Shown piece by piece: positions 49,962 through 61,673 of a stretch of DNA of 64,000 nucleotides. Below the pieces are notes generated by a model, which had not been told where the DNA came from, made no database searches, and saw only the letters and a program-made list of their open reading frames with translations. Origin of the DNA: Gavia stellata (taxonomy: Eukaryota > Chordata > Aves > Gaviiformes > Gaviidae). The translations under genes and the position numbers were made by a program. The stretch is from contig NC_082595.1 in NCBI RefSeq assembly GCF_030936135.1, positions 91,316,451 to 91,380,450 on the forward strand, given 5' to 3'. Positions within the stretch are counted from its first letter, which is position 1, and each line of letters begins with the position of its first letter.

Positions 49962-52900
49962 GCACTCCAGGGAGAAACTTAAGTCAAGTGAAAAATACTG
50001 GGGATTTTTTCCCAAATGAAAAAAAAATTAATTACTATACAATGGAAAGTGAGACATTTAAAAAGTTAAACCTCTCGTTTATGATTCCTTTTGCTAAATG
50101 CATGTACATCTGGAAGAACTGACCACTCTTAAAAGACCTATCACTTAAAGAGAGATTTCAAACTGAGATTCCTATTGACTAAGCCAGGAGACTTCATGAA
50201 TTTTAATAAGATTAACTTTGTCAAACAAACCCTACTGTCATATATAGTTCCACTTCACTTCACTTCACTTTCATGAAATTATTTTTTCTGACACTTTGGC
50301 TTATCAGATGTGAAGCTTTGGCTTTTTTCCAAAATGTTGGGAAGTTCATGCATAAATAAATATTACAAATATTTTTTTTCATTTAGTCTACCATGTAGCC
50401 AAATACAGGTCATCACTGTGAACTAGTCTCTTTTCACTATCACACTTCTGCAATTTAGTGTGAGATACGTGAAGATGTATTTATCTGTTTTACTTCAGGT
50501 TTTTGGTAGTCTTTTTCTCAACAACAATAATATCTGGAGGCCAATTGAGGCTTTTACTTAAAGCGTTGTAAAATTAAGCAGGGTGATGAAAAGGTGGTCA
50601 TTTCTACTACCATTCTGCTCTTAATTTTAAGACTGAGAAAAAAAAGATACTTTCATTCCACATTGTAGAGTGGGAAATAAGACCAGAAGAAATTGACTGG
50701 TCATTTGGAAAGTCTTATGGCTAATGTAACAAATCAAATCGGTTTGGATTTTTGTAAATGAGGAATAAGTTTCTTGTAATTGCTCAGTAATTGACCACAG
50801 TAACCATCTGCAATAGCTCAAGGGCTTCAGTGAATGAAGGATATAGTAGCTGCTTTATGAGCAGAATATGCTGGTCGGTGGTGAATCTGTGATGCAGACA
50901 AGCTGGGTGGATAGGAAATTAGTGGCTTATTATGGCTACAACATACTGTATTAAAAAATTAATGTAGCTTTTACTGCCAGTCACTGTAGCAGCAGTGGAA
51001 ACTTTCTTATAGGGAAATAGGAGTTGCTTCTTTAAGATTGACTAGGATAAAGTCAATAATGCTGTTTGTCAGCAGGTGGTAGCAGATACGTAAGTATTAC
51101 CAGATCTTTTGTGTGGCATAGGTTATCTTTCATTATTTTTAGTGGAGAATGAAAAGCGAAACAGAAGATACTTAAAAAGTAACAATTAGATACATTGCTC
51201 TTTCATGGGGAAAAGCCTGTGTATTTATCCTTTTACAGCTTCTTTGCCGAGCCAGTATGCTACATTTAGATCCAAATTTTAAAAATAGTCTAGTAACCAC
51301 AAATATACAGTAACAATGGTAATATATAAATATTTCTGTTCTTGTTACTATAAGTAACTTAAGTAGTTTCTCAAATTCAGACTCAGTTTTCTGTTGTAAG
51401 ATTCAGATTCCTATGTAATTTCTTTCTGCACTACAGTATTATCCAAGTAGATTGGATGAAAGATCAAAAAAAAGTAGATCGGTAAAAGGAATTTTTTTCC
51501 CTTTTAACAACTGAAAAACTTCATTTGCTTTACACAGGAAAGGATCTAAAATCACACATTTGTCTTAAGTTTAGGTTGCTGAAAAACCAAGCTGGGTGGT
51601 GAAAAAGCCTACGTATGATAGGGAATCCCAAACTTAAATGCTGAATGATGTTTCTGGTGGTAGCCCTTGATGTTTGCTAGCAGATCTTATGGCTCTGTAC
51701 TAGAGACCACTTGGAAGTGCCTTTTATACTTGCTGCTGAGGGAAAAGCAGATCCGATTCTCCATGAGAATGGAAAAGAAATTTTGTTTTTGAAGTTCCCT
51801 ACAAGTTTGGGAAATGCTTAATTTCTTATATTTTATTTGATGAGTCTTTGAATTAGCCGATAGTTTGATAATTTTTAATGGTCTTGTTTCATTAAGATCC
51901 TAAGATATAGGTTTGCTTTTGTGATAATGCATTTTTAGTTTCTGCCTTAAGATGCTAAAGTGCTTTGCAATATAAGATCCATATTTAAAATACCTTTGAA
52001 AAATTAAATATAAATTTCTGCTGTCCTTGTGCTGAAGAAACCCTGGCCTACAGCATTTTATTCTTTGCATATCAAATATTCTGGTTTTGCAGGGTGTGTT
52101 CCATTGTTAACTGGATTTTGTTTATGAGGGATGGGGTTGTCTTGACCTATCTAAGCTTTTCAAGCTTTTGTGGGTGAAACAGTTTACAACAGTCTCAATT
52201 TAAACAGACAGTTTCTTGGGGAAATGTTATAAGGAACTTTCTTTTCTTTAAACATCAATTAAAATATACAAAATGCAAAATATAAATAGCTTATAAATGT
52301 CTTAGTGTGATGAGGTAGGTCAGTATGACAACAAATGCATCCTCTGATCTCCTGATCAGAGGTTACATGTTGGGATTGTTGGATCACAGCCTGCAGTGTT
52401 CTGCTGTCCTTGTCCATAACATGCATACTGATCTACAGCCACCCAGTCTTTGCGGGTCTTTTTGGAGTTGGTGAGGCTCAGGTTTTTCTTTGGGTGCCCC
52501 TAAGCTTGATCTCCAGGCAGAGATCTCTGAATGTAGAACTAGGAATTCTTACAATATAGTTTCCAAGAGCACTTGAATTGTTGACTGCATCATACAGATG
52601 TGTTGGCCCATTGTCCATTGGTTTGTCAAGTGGATTGTTACTTGCAATCAGAATGTGTGACTGCAGCCTTGCCAGATGACGGCTTTCAATGAGTTATGAC
52701 CAGATTGAGCCACCAGGTACAGAAGTTCATCAACCTCAGCAACTGTAACCTTGACAAACAAGCAAAGTACCTGGGCATCCCTGTCCCGTTACAGTTCCAG
52801 TTAACTCAAGCGACATTAAAGTAGCAAAGTCTGCATAACTTCTATACACTACTTCATGTGGGATTCATCTCGTCAGCTGGATCTGGGTGGATGTAGTGAA

Positions 52901-53865
52901 GATCTCTGTGTGAGTGGGTGGTTTTATGCAGGCTACACTCAGTGACAGGATTGGGAGGCTTTCACTGTTTTTTGCAATTCTTCTGTTTGACACTGAAGTC
53001 AGAGTGGTGGGTGGCTGCCTTTACCAGGCAGGGTGGGTGAATTGCTGCTTACTGCTCTTTCTCCTGCCAGCCATGAGATGCTTGGTGAAGGGTTGGTTCT
53101 GAGGGCATGACCTGAGTCTTCAGCAGCATAAGATGTGCAGACCCCCTATGAGGATGATCTGGTTTTCTCACCGAGAGGGAACTAAGGTTCCAGAGGAATG
53201 GTACCAGAGCTGTCCTTTGATTTTCCTCTTGCGCTTTCCAAGCTGTTCTCTCACCTTTCCACATTCCCCACTTCCCATCTCTTCCTTTGTCTGCTAATGT
53301 AAACATGAACATGTGTCTGGCAATACACTGGACACTGCTGCCTGCCACCCCAAGGATGTGAGCAGAGCTGAGATTCTCCCAGGGGCACAGGGCAGGTAGC
53401 TTGGGGGACAAAAGGAAGCATTAATGGGTATCTTCTGTGTCTCTGTTAGGGAGAGAAAAAGCTGTAAGACAAGCAAGCTAGTGAATGGGGCAGCCCCTCA
53501 CCAGAGTATCAGTCAAGGCAGAGATAGAGGGTGGGTACACATGGGGGTTAGTGACACATATACCCAATTTCTGTGCTTTGCAAAGATCCCACTGCCAAGT
53601 TCTGCTGTGGGGACAGAGGCTGCTGCTGCTGCTGTCACCACTACGGGGATTTCGGCTTGGCAAGGGGACTCTCAGTGCGTCTGCCATGGTGACATGAAGT
53701 GGACAGTGAGGGACGCCGGACTGCTGGAGGTGAGAGAGCCTGCACAGGTGGCCTGCTAGTATTTTAATTTATTAGTAGTATTCAATTTTATTTTACCTAT
53801 TTATTTTACCTACTTACCTGCACCTCCTGTCTGTCTCCCAGCCTGTTCCTGTTGGATGAGATCCA
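49962..53865. other. Intergenic upstream of TMEM18, nothing recognised
   Basis: Unique sequence with one pentanucleotide microsatellite. The part from about 52.4 to 53.7 kb is less AT-rich than the rest and has several overlapping short frames on both strands, but no domain or repeat family that I can name. Confidence 0.55.
50251..50270 (+). repeat. (CACTT)4 microsatellite
   Basis: Four perfect pentanucleotide units in otherwise unique sequence. Confidence 0.9.
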
Positions 53866-54575
53866 TGAGAATGGATTGAGAGCAGCCCCGAGGAGAAGGA
53901 CTTGGGGGTGTTGACTGAAGAGAAGCTCAACATGAGCTGGCAGTGCATGTTTGTAGCCCAGAAAGCCAACCGTATCCTGGGCTGCATCAAAAGAAGTGTG
54001 ACCAGCAGGTTGAGGGATGTGATTCTCCCCCACTACGCTGCTCTCGTGAGACCCCACCTGGGCTACTGCATCCAGCTCTGGGGCCCCCAACATAAGAAGG
54101 ACATGGATTTGTTGGAGTGAGGCCAGAGGAGGGCCACAAAGATGACCAGGGGGCTGGAGCACCTCTCCTATGAGGACAGGCTGAGAGAGCTGGGGCAGTT
54201 CAGCCTGGAGAAGAGGAGGCTCCAGGGAGACCTTATAGTGGCCTTCCAGTACCTGAAGGGGGCCTACAGGAAAGCTGGAGAGGGACTTTATACAAGGGCA
54301 TGTAGTGATAGGACAAGGGGTAATGGCTTTAAGCGGAAAGAGGGTAGATTTAGATTAGATATTAGGAAGAAATTCTTCCCCATGAGGTTGGTGAGGCCCT
54401 TGAACAGGTTGCCCAGAGAAGTTACGGATGCCCCAGCTGTGGAAGTGTTCAAGGCCAGGTTGGACCGGGCTTTGACCTGGTCTAGCAGAAGGTGTCCCTG
54501 CCCCTGGTAGGGGGATTGGAACTAGATGATCTTTCAGGTCCCTTCCAACCCAAACCGTTCTATGACTCTATGAAT
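53866..54575 (+). mobile_element. CR1 LINE, 5'-truncated (C-terminal ORF2 and 3' UTR)
   Basis: Begins at the [19 protein letters not shown] segment of CR1 ORF2 and runs through [31 protein letters not shown] and RLDIRKKFFP to a 3' end with TTCTATGACTCTATGA octamers. The frame is broken by a TGA at 54118-54120 (where other copies have a Cys or Trp codon before the Q-R-R motif). It belongs to a different, somewhat older subfamily than the copy at 20.9 kb, judging by its distinct 3' tail (AACTAGATGATCTTTCAGGTCC). Confidence 0.95.
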
Positions 54576-55063
54576 GTCTTGGATAGTCTTTTCAGAGCTT
54601 TGAGAGGCCTGAGCAGTTTCAGTGTGAAAATAGACTGAGACTGGGAGAGGAGTCTGGATGATCATTTTTGCTGTGGTCACTTCCAGGATGTCATTTTTCT
54701 CTGCCCTGAAGATTTTCCTTATTTTCATGGTTGTGCTGAAAAGCTGCCTTAAATTTGCATTTGTTTCCCAATGCAACTGAAGTGAGCCTGGGTCTGGTAT
54801 TTATTCTAATACACGTTTCACTAAAATCCTTCACCTTCCCTGTCCTTGCCATTATCAAGTAATTATTTTTGAGTGCTTCCATTATTTTTGCAGCTGCTGT
54901 CATTTCTTTACCTTTTTATAGTACCAGCTTTTTTTGGTTATGATGTGCTTGGAAAATAGTAATAATAATAGTGTTTTAAAGATTTCTTTAGAAATAGAAT
55001 TTAAAACTTCCTGTGGATTGTTTTGTGTATGTCATTTGTGGGTTTCAGGTTTAAATGATGGAT
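54576..55063. other. Spacer between CR1 copies, nothing recognised
   Basis: Unique AT-rich sequence separating two plus-strand CR1 pieces. Confidence 0.6.
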
Positions 55064-55133
55064 GACACTTCATCTAACCTTGAGGTTAGCCCTGCTTTTG
55101 AGAAAGAGGGTTGGAATGGATGACCTCCAGAGG
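55064..55133 (+). mobile_element. CR1 3'-end fragment
   Basis: About 70 bp matching the CR1 tail (CTTGAGGTTAGCCCTGCTTT, then GGATGACCTCCAGAGGTC). The terminal octamers are gone. It lies just upstream of another CR1 copy in the same orientation. Confidence 0.75.
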
Positions 55134-55161
55134 TCTGACTGACATTGTTCTTTAATTTGAT

Positions 55162-55857
55162 TTCCCAGTGATACAGGCTGGGACTGACTGGCTGGGGAAC
55201 AGAACTGCTGAGCATGACCTGGGGGCAAAAAGCTGAACATAAACCAGCAATGTGCCCTGGCAGCAAACAGTGCCAACAGTCTCCTGGGCCGTATTAACAG
55301 CATATCCAGGAGATTAAGGGATTCAGCATTCATTAGACCACATCTGCATCTAGCTTTGGGTACCTCAAATGTAGGGACAATCATGATAAAATGGAAAAAG
55401 TTCAGCAGAGAGACAAAATATTGAGGGTGTTGAAGAATTTTTCTTGGGGGCAGGGGGTAGGGTGCTGAGGGGAACTGGATTTTTGTCCTGGAGAAGAGCT
55501 GGCTCCAGGGGGAACCTAATAGCAACCTGCCAGTGCTTATGAGGAGTTTATAAAAAAGATGGACCCAGGCTTTTCTGGTGGTATGGAGGGAGGACAAGAT
55601 ACAATGGGCATAAATTGAACCTAGAAGTTTGAGGTGTATATAAGGAAAAGCCTTTTCCCCATGAGGACAATCAAACAATCAAACAATGGTTATCAAGAGG
55701 CGTTGTGGGGTGTCCATTCTTGAAGGTTTTCAGGACCCAATTGGATAACGTCCTGAGCAACCTGGTCTGGCCTCATAGTGGACCTTGCTTTGAGCAGGAG
55801 TTTGCAATGACCTCCTAAGATCCCCTCCAACCTGAATTATTCTGTTTCCATGATTCC
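55162..55857 (+). mobile_element. Old, diverged CR1 LINE fragment
   Basis: A roughly 700-bp CR1 3' portion recognised by AGCAATGTGCCCTGGCAGCA, CTGGGCCGTATTAACAGCAT, AGACCACATCTGCATC, CTGGAGAAGAGCTGGCTCCA and the tail GATCCCCTCCAACCTGAATT followed by degraded octamers. It has many substitutions and small indels and no usable reading frame. A G-rich run lies inside it. The long minus-strand open frame here is only its antisense. Confidence 0.88.
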
Positions 55858-57136
55858 TTAATTTAAATGAGAAAAATCAACTGCTTGTTTGTGTTCACTA
55901 AACAATATTGCATTAGCCTGGAAATGAAATGAATGTTTTTGTATGTTTTTTTCAGAATCTTATTCCCTTAGCTTCATCTCTTTTCATCCACTTTCTGTCA
56001 GGCCTTTTTCCTCAGCGCAGAATAGCTTCAGGCTTCTTCAGGCTTACTTTTCTTCTGCCACTATTCCCAAACCATACAGGCAGTCTGAAATGCAAATGTC
56101 TTTTTGTTCTCTACCTACCAACACGACCACCTATTAAATTATTCCACTAATCCCACCAAAGTTCTCCTCGAATTCTTTCAAAACCCTGCTGTGTTCTGGC
56201 AAAACAACTGGATTTTACTTCTGTTGAGGTCTCTGTCTGGGGTGGAAGAGGCCAAACATGGTTGCAAGCAAAAAGCGGTCCTGACAGTCTTAGATCCTGC
56301 TCTTAATTACACACTTTACATTCTCTTTGACTCCCTCTGAAGTTTTCTCCCAGAATTGCTGCATTGATTTCTTTTCAGCTGAGAAGTACCACCTTGTGTC
56401 ATTCCACAAGATGGTAAGGAAATTAAATATGTTTACATTTCTTTGATGTGTGACTGCATTGCACGTGGTACATAATATAGTGCATTTAAGTTGCAACACA
56501 GCTATTGTAATAAAAGGGCAAGAAGGAATAGAGGTATTTAGGATGTGCAGGGCAACTTTCATGATTGTATCTGATCTGATTCCAGAACTTGATGTCAGCA
56601 TTATATTTTCTGCTTAAGGGCATGCCCTTAAGGCACATCCTAGCCCCTCCCACCCCTCATTCTTAACATGCAGGGGAAGTACATGCTGCATGGAGCAGGG
56701 AGTGGCAGAAGCAGGATCAGCAACTGGAGGAGACACTTTTTGGAACATATTGTTGTTCTGAGAGATCTCAGCCTTTTCATCTGTGAGACTGAACACTAGA
56801 TATAAAACTTGTGCTTTGGAGCTCCTGCTGCTTCTTGCTTATCATCTTGATGAATATAATGAATCAAGAGTGAAGGGTGGAAAAATGGTGGTAACTCAGC
56901 AACAGAAAGCCAAGAGATGGAAAGCCAGTGTATCCATCCACCTGTTGATCCTGGAGCTATGCGTGGTTATCACTTTGTGGTGTTTGTCTGTTGCGTATCC
57001 TTAACAGTCCATAGTTCTGAGGGTATAGTTTGACCAAATGGCTCAGACCATCTGAGCGTGTTAGCTAAGGTTTGATCTGTGGATACAGAAATCAAGACGC
57101 ACACATTATAAGCACTGATATAAGATACATTGGATA
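55858..57136. other. Spacer between CR1 copies, nothing recognised
   Basis: Unique sequence with short overlapping frames on both strands and no recognisable domain. Confidence 0.6.
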
Positions 57137-57451
57137 AGATATAATTGGACATTAAGGAAAGGTTCTTCACTGAGAGGGTGGTCAGTCACCGGAACAGGCT
57201 TCCCGTGGAACTGGTCATGACACCAAGCCTGACAGAGTTCAAGGAGTGTCTGGACGACTCTCTTAGTCACATGGTTTAGTTTTAGATAGTCCTGTGAGTG
57301 TTACAGAACATCTCAAAACACAAGGTCAAAAACAAGTGAAAAAGAATGGAAAGAATGTAAAGAAGATACTTTTTGGTAACACAGGAGCAGGGAGTTGGAC
57401 TTGATGATCCTTATGGGTCCCTTCCAACTTGAGATACTCTATGATTCTATA
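57137..57451 (+). mobile_element. CR1 3' end interrupted by an 88-bp segment
   Basis: CR1 sequence runs from GACATTAAGGAAAGGTTCTT through GGTGGTCAGTCACCGGAACA to TTTTAGATAGTCCTGTG, then resumes at GAGCAGGGAGTTGGACTTGA and ends in TATGATTCTATA. Between 57297 and 57384 lies a stretch that is not part of the CR1 tail as I know it. Confidence 0.85.
57297..57384. repeat. Short insertion inside a CR1 tail with 7-bp inverted ends
   Basis: About 88 bp splitting the CR1 tail. Near its edges are gtgttac (57298-57304) and the complementary gtaacac (57376-57382). This could be a small nonautonomous transposon relic or coincidence; no clear target-site duplication is visible. Confidence 0.35.
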
Positions 57452-58383
57452 CTTTCAAATATGGCAATAATTGCAAAGCTATAAACATTTGTACATTTAA
57501 CACATGACAATGCTGAGTTAGAACCTATTGGCCTGTTCTTACTATCTGTGTGCTAAAAGCATATGACCTGAGAGTATTCAGATGTTGCAATTTTCTGGCA
57601 CAGGTGTGGGAGCTTCACTACAACATCTTGCATCAGGAGGGTTGAGAAGCAGTCAGTTAATCCTCCTCCAGGTTTTTTGCAGTTTGAAGTTTTACAGATT
57701 CATGGGTTGTTCCACAGTGTTGTTCCCTCATGATTGGTGGGTTATGTCTCCAGGCTTTGCTGGTCTATTCCTGATTGGCTGGGGGCGTTGCTGTGGTGAT
57801 GATGTTTTGTCTTGTTCACACAGCACTCTTCACAGGCAGTGTGATATTATATGTATTTTAATTCAAGGCTGTCTCCCATAATAGCACACCAGTGCTGCCA
57901 AGTCCACTGTTGGGAAGATTGTGACAGAGGTTTTGGATAGTATTCTGTTCATGGATTTTATACGACACTTCTGTGTTGGAAATTTCAGTGAAATGTTCAG
58001 GGAGTTTGAGTTATGAGGATTTCCCAAATACACTGAGATACACATCCTTTTCAGATGTCCTACACACTGCAGAGAAAAGGAAACTTGCACATTAAACTTT
58101 GTAGGTGCCTGTCATAGGGACAGAGATTTGAAGTTCCTCTCAAGCCTGAACTGTCATCCTTCTACAAGGAATAAATTTGTGGATGGAAGCTTTGAGGCAC
58201 TGGAAGGGGAACTGTATGAGAGTCAAATCAGCAAAAAAGTTTAGGAAGCTAACACACAGCATGCCTAGGAAACCTGTGGGAAAGGTCAAGTTGCACAGAC
58301 AATTCCAAGTCAATGATGAATGCAAGAAGCAGACTGCATAGAGCGTTTTGGGCAAAGACTAATTTTTAGAGCTGCAGGCCACA

Positions 58384-58440
58384 GAGTTGCATACCTAACA
58401 GCAGAATTTTTAGTTGCAGACCTAATGTTTGCAGTTGCAG
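58384..58440 (+). repeat. Imperfect tandem duplication of about 27 bp
   Basis: AGTTGCATACCTAA recurs as AGTTGCAGACCTAA about 27 bases later, with a third partial GCAGTTGCAG after it. Confidence 0.5.
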
Positions 58441-59350
58441 GATTTTGTGATATTTGGGAAGTGAAACACATAAAAATGGATCTGTTTTTAAAATGGCCAT
58501 TGGCAAAGAAACATCATAGGAGTGGTTGTACATAAGGCACGTTGAAGTGCTGTACTTTGCACTAGCCAATTTCAAATCGAGAGCTGTGGGTTTTAGATGG
58601 AAAAAGTTCATGTTCTGTTGAAATAGAAGAATTCAGCAAGAAATATGTATCTGCCCAGTAACTATATCCCACCCTTCCTTCCTGGAAAAGTATTCTACAA
58701 CTGGAGATCCCCTCCCTCCAGCTTCCTCCTCCCATTTTTATTTTCTGTATCCAGTCCTTCCATTCTCTGCTTGTACCATACCAGTACTGCCAGAAAGTAA
58801 GGTAGTTGCCATTTGTTTAAGAAGAAAAAATCATCCCCTGCAGTGCCTTTTGATAGCATACTGGAAAATACAAAATGAGAAGGAAAAAACACAGCAGAGG
58901 AAGGACAATGACAAAATATGGTAACACCTGGGGCACCACTGAAAATCTATTCCAGAGCCTGCATTATCAATTAAAGGATAGTGCTTATGTCTGTGCATGA
59001 TCCCCCCCCACAGCAGTACGTGGAACAGCACCTCCAACATTCACCCTTTTGCAGTCACCTAGCATCCTTTCCTTGTTACTGTTGTTTTCTCTGGAGTGGA
59101 ATTAAATTTTACCCTGCTTAACAGCACTGTCTGTCTGTGGTTTCAGACAGACTCTCCTAACGCATTGCCAGATGCTGCATTTACAGTAACACACAGTCAC
59201 ATAAGGGCAGGGAGAGAAACTGATTCACTGTTGTTCTAATGAAAATAAATCAAATGTATGTGAAAATAGCTCCTCTGCCTTCCTTTCCCCCTATCCCTTA
59301 ATTCAAACTACTGCAGTTATGTGGAAACATGGCTTCATTGCGTCATTAGC

Positions 59351-59399
59351 TGTTGCTAGGGGAAAGATGCAGGCAGAGCTCTTTTCCTTAAAGGTTAGA
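59351..59399 (+). repeat. Short dispersed duplication, copy 1
   Basis: TTGCTAGGGGAAAGATGCAG, then GCAGAGCTCTTTTCCTTAAA and GGTTAGA; about 45 bp repeated with a few changes at 61625-61673. Outside this block the two places do not align. Family unknown. Confidence 0.75.
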
Positions 59400-61624
59400 T
59401 CTAGGCTTGCACCACTAGCAACAGATAGGCAATCTTCCAGAAGTCATGAACCACAGGAATTAACCATCTCCCACTAGTTCTATGTCGAGTCAAAGTCAGA
59501 GCTCTAACATTACCAAGTCTCTTCCCACGATGAGACTCCAGGGTGTTAGGATGTTCTCACTGGGGAGAGTGGTTAATCTCCTTTTTCCAAAGCCTTTGAA
59601 TATCTCTCAAGAAGGTCCTCTTGTCTCTTCCAGGCCCCAGAGACTGCAGGTTGAGTAGTGCAGTAGCCTTCTTTTCCTTCTCCCACACAGAATTCTTCAG
59701 CTCCATGTAACAGGGATGGATTTGCCTGGGTTTAGCAGAGACTTCGTTTCTGTCTCTGTTTTTCAAATGTTGCCTTCATTTTTTCTTTCAGTTTGATGCA
59801 ACATTGATTCTATAGGATGGGACTCTGCACAGATCAGCTTTCTTGTGACGTTGGCAGACTGCCATCAGGTTGTTTAACCTCCCAGTGAAACTTTTGGTCC
59901 TTTACCTGACTGGGTTCACCAGACTAATAATCTCGTGACAGAATCGAGATGGTGACCCTCAGGTAGCTGCCCTTGGTTTGATTACCCTGAACTGAAGATG
60001 TAATGGTGGTATAAGATCGCTTACATTTATGAGGTAAATACTGTGTTAAAGTTGTCCTCTTTGGAAGGAGAAAGGCCAGGTATAAGTTAGTCTCTGTCAG
60101 TTAGCAGTTTGCAGTGATGATCCCACCGAGACACTGCCCTGGCTTTTATTTTCTTTGGAAGGCTCAGAAGCTTGTGACTGATCTCCAATTATCTTCCTGA
60201 TCATTTTCAATTTCCTTCAACTGCAGAGGAAGGATGAGGCATGTAAATATTTCCAGAACTGTTGTTTGCATATAGCAGGAGGACTTCAGAGTTGCTGAAT
60301 TCTTGCTTTAAAGGCTGTACTTTGTATCCCCACTAACAATGGGCATTCTGGATTGCATTCCAGTGTGAAGCTTTCTGCTTAGTTCAGGAGCGAAACCATA
60401 GCATGTGCACAGGCTGTGTGCACAAAGTGTGTTCCTTGTAACTCTTGAGTGTGGATACTCAGCACATTCATACCTAAGAGAAATGATGCTGCTCACTAAA
60501 CCACTGAAGTAGATGCACCTTAACTGTTCAAGTTAAGGTTGTTATCCTCAGTTAATTAGAATTATGAAAGGACTCAGAACTTTGTCCCTATTGGAGACCA
60601 CAAGCTAGAAAATAAGACTCCTAAAGGCAATCTGAGGAAGGAGGCCTAATGCAAAATATTTGGTATTTGAAGAAATCTGTGAGAGTTTTCTTCCATGGAA
60701 ACATTCAGAGTGATATTTATTTTAGTTTGTTTCTGCTTAAATTGAGGGAATTAAACACTTGTCTGTGTATTTGATAGTTTATTTTATCTGTTTAACATAT
60801 AAAGGAATAATCAAAATACTGGAGTTAGTATCTGTTAGCTACTAATTATTATTATTTTCATGCAGCTATCAGGTGTATTTTTGAGGGCTTACCTCTGTTT
60901 TTTGATTTAGTGCTGTTATCAGGCTAAGGTTGTTATAGGAAAGCATTCCTTTTATGAACTGTTGCTGAAGTGGTAGGACATTAAGATGTGCTTGTCAGTG
61001 TCCAGTAGCAGATTCCTACGGAAGAATGTAAGAACAGGACATTCAGATAGTTGTATTTTCCCAGTAAATTCTCTACGTATCTTGCAGTTCTTTGCTTTTG
61101 CATGAGAGCTGGAAGAAATTTTCCGTGACTGAGATTTGAATTGAAGTTTATAAAGGCTCAGTGAAAAACATTAAACAATTCCTGGTGAGAGCCAGAAGCA
61201 GGTTTAAAGAGTGTTGTCATCAAAATACGTATGCAATAAAAACGGTATCAGTCCAGCTAGTTGTGAGGCTAAGCATACTTCAATGTGTAGTTGGAAGATG
61301 AGGAAAAGGAAACTGGCATTCAACAGTCTTCTTTTAAACAAGAACAGTAGGTGGCACTCTTACTTTGGTTTTCCTCAGTACATTACTTTTTCAGGAACTT
61401 TACATCATTTGAAGCAGTGTTCACAAAACAGGTTTTGAGATACACTGGTGAAGGAAGTTTTGTGCTATAGATTCTCATCCTAATAAAAAGCCCAGCATAC
61501 CTTTTAAGTTTATGGAACAGTACCTATGCTTCCCGCAGGTGTTAATAATTGCCCTTTTAGTCCCTACTGCTAAATATATTCTGTAGGTACAAAAAACTTG
61601 CAGACTTCTCTAGGACCCTACTTG

Positions 61625-61673
61625 CTGCTAGAGTAAAGATGCAGGCAGAGATCTTTTTCCTTAAGGGTTAGGA
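61625..61673 (+). repeat. Short dispersed duplication, copy 2
   Basis: CTGCTAGAGTAAAGATGCAG, then GCAGAGATCTTTTTCCTTAA and GGGTTAGGA, matching 59351-59399 in the same orientation, 2.3 kb away. Confidence 0.75.

Noticed and set aside
55070..55678. 202-codon minus-strand frame
   Set aside because: It is the antisense of the old CR1 fragment and has no domain of its own.
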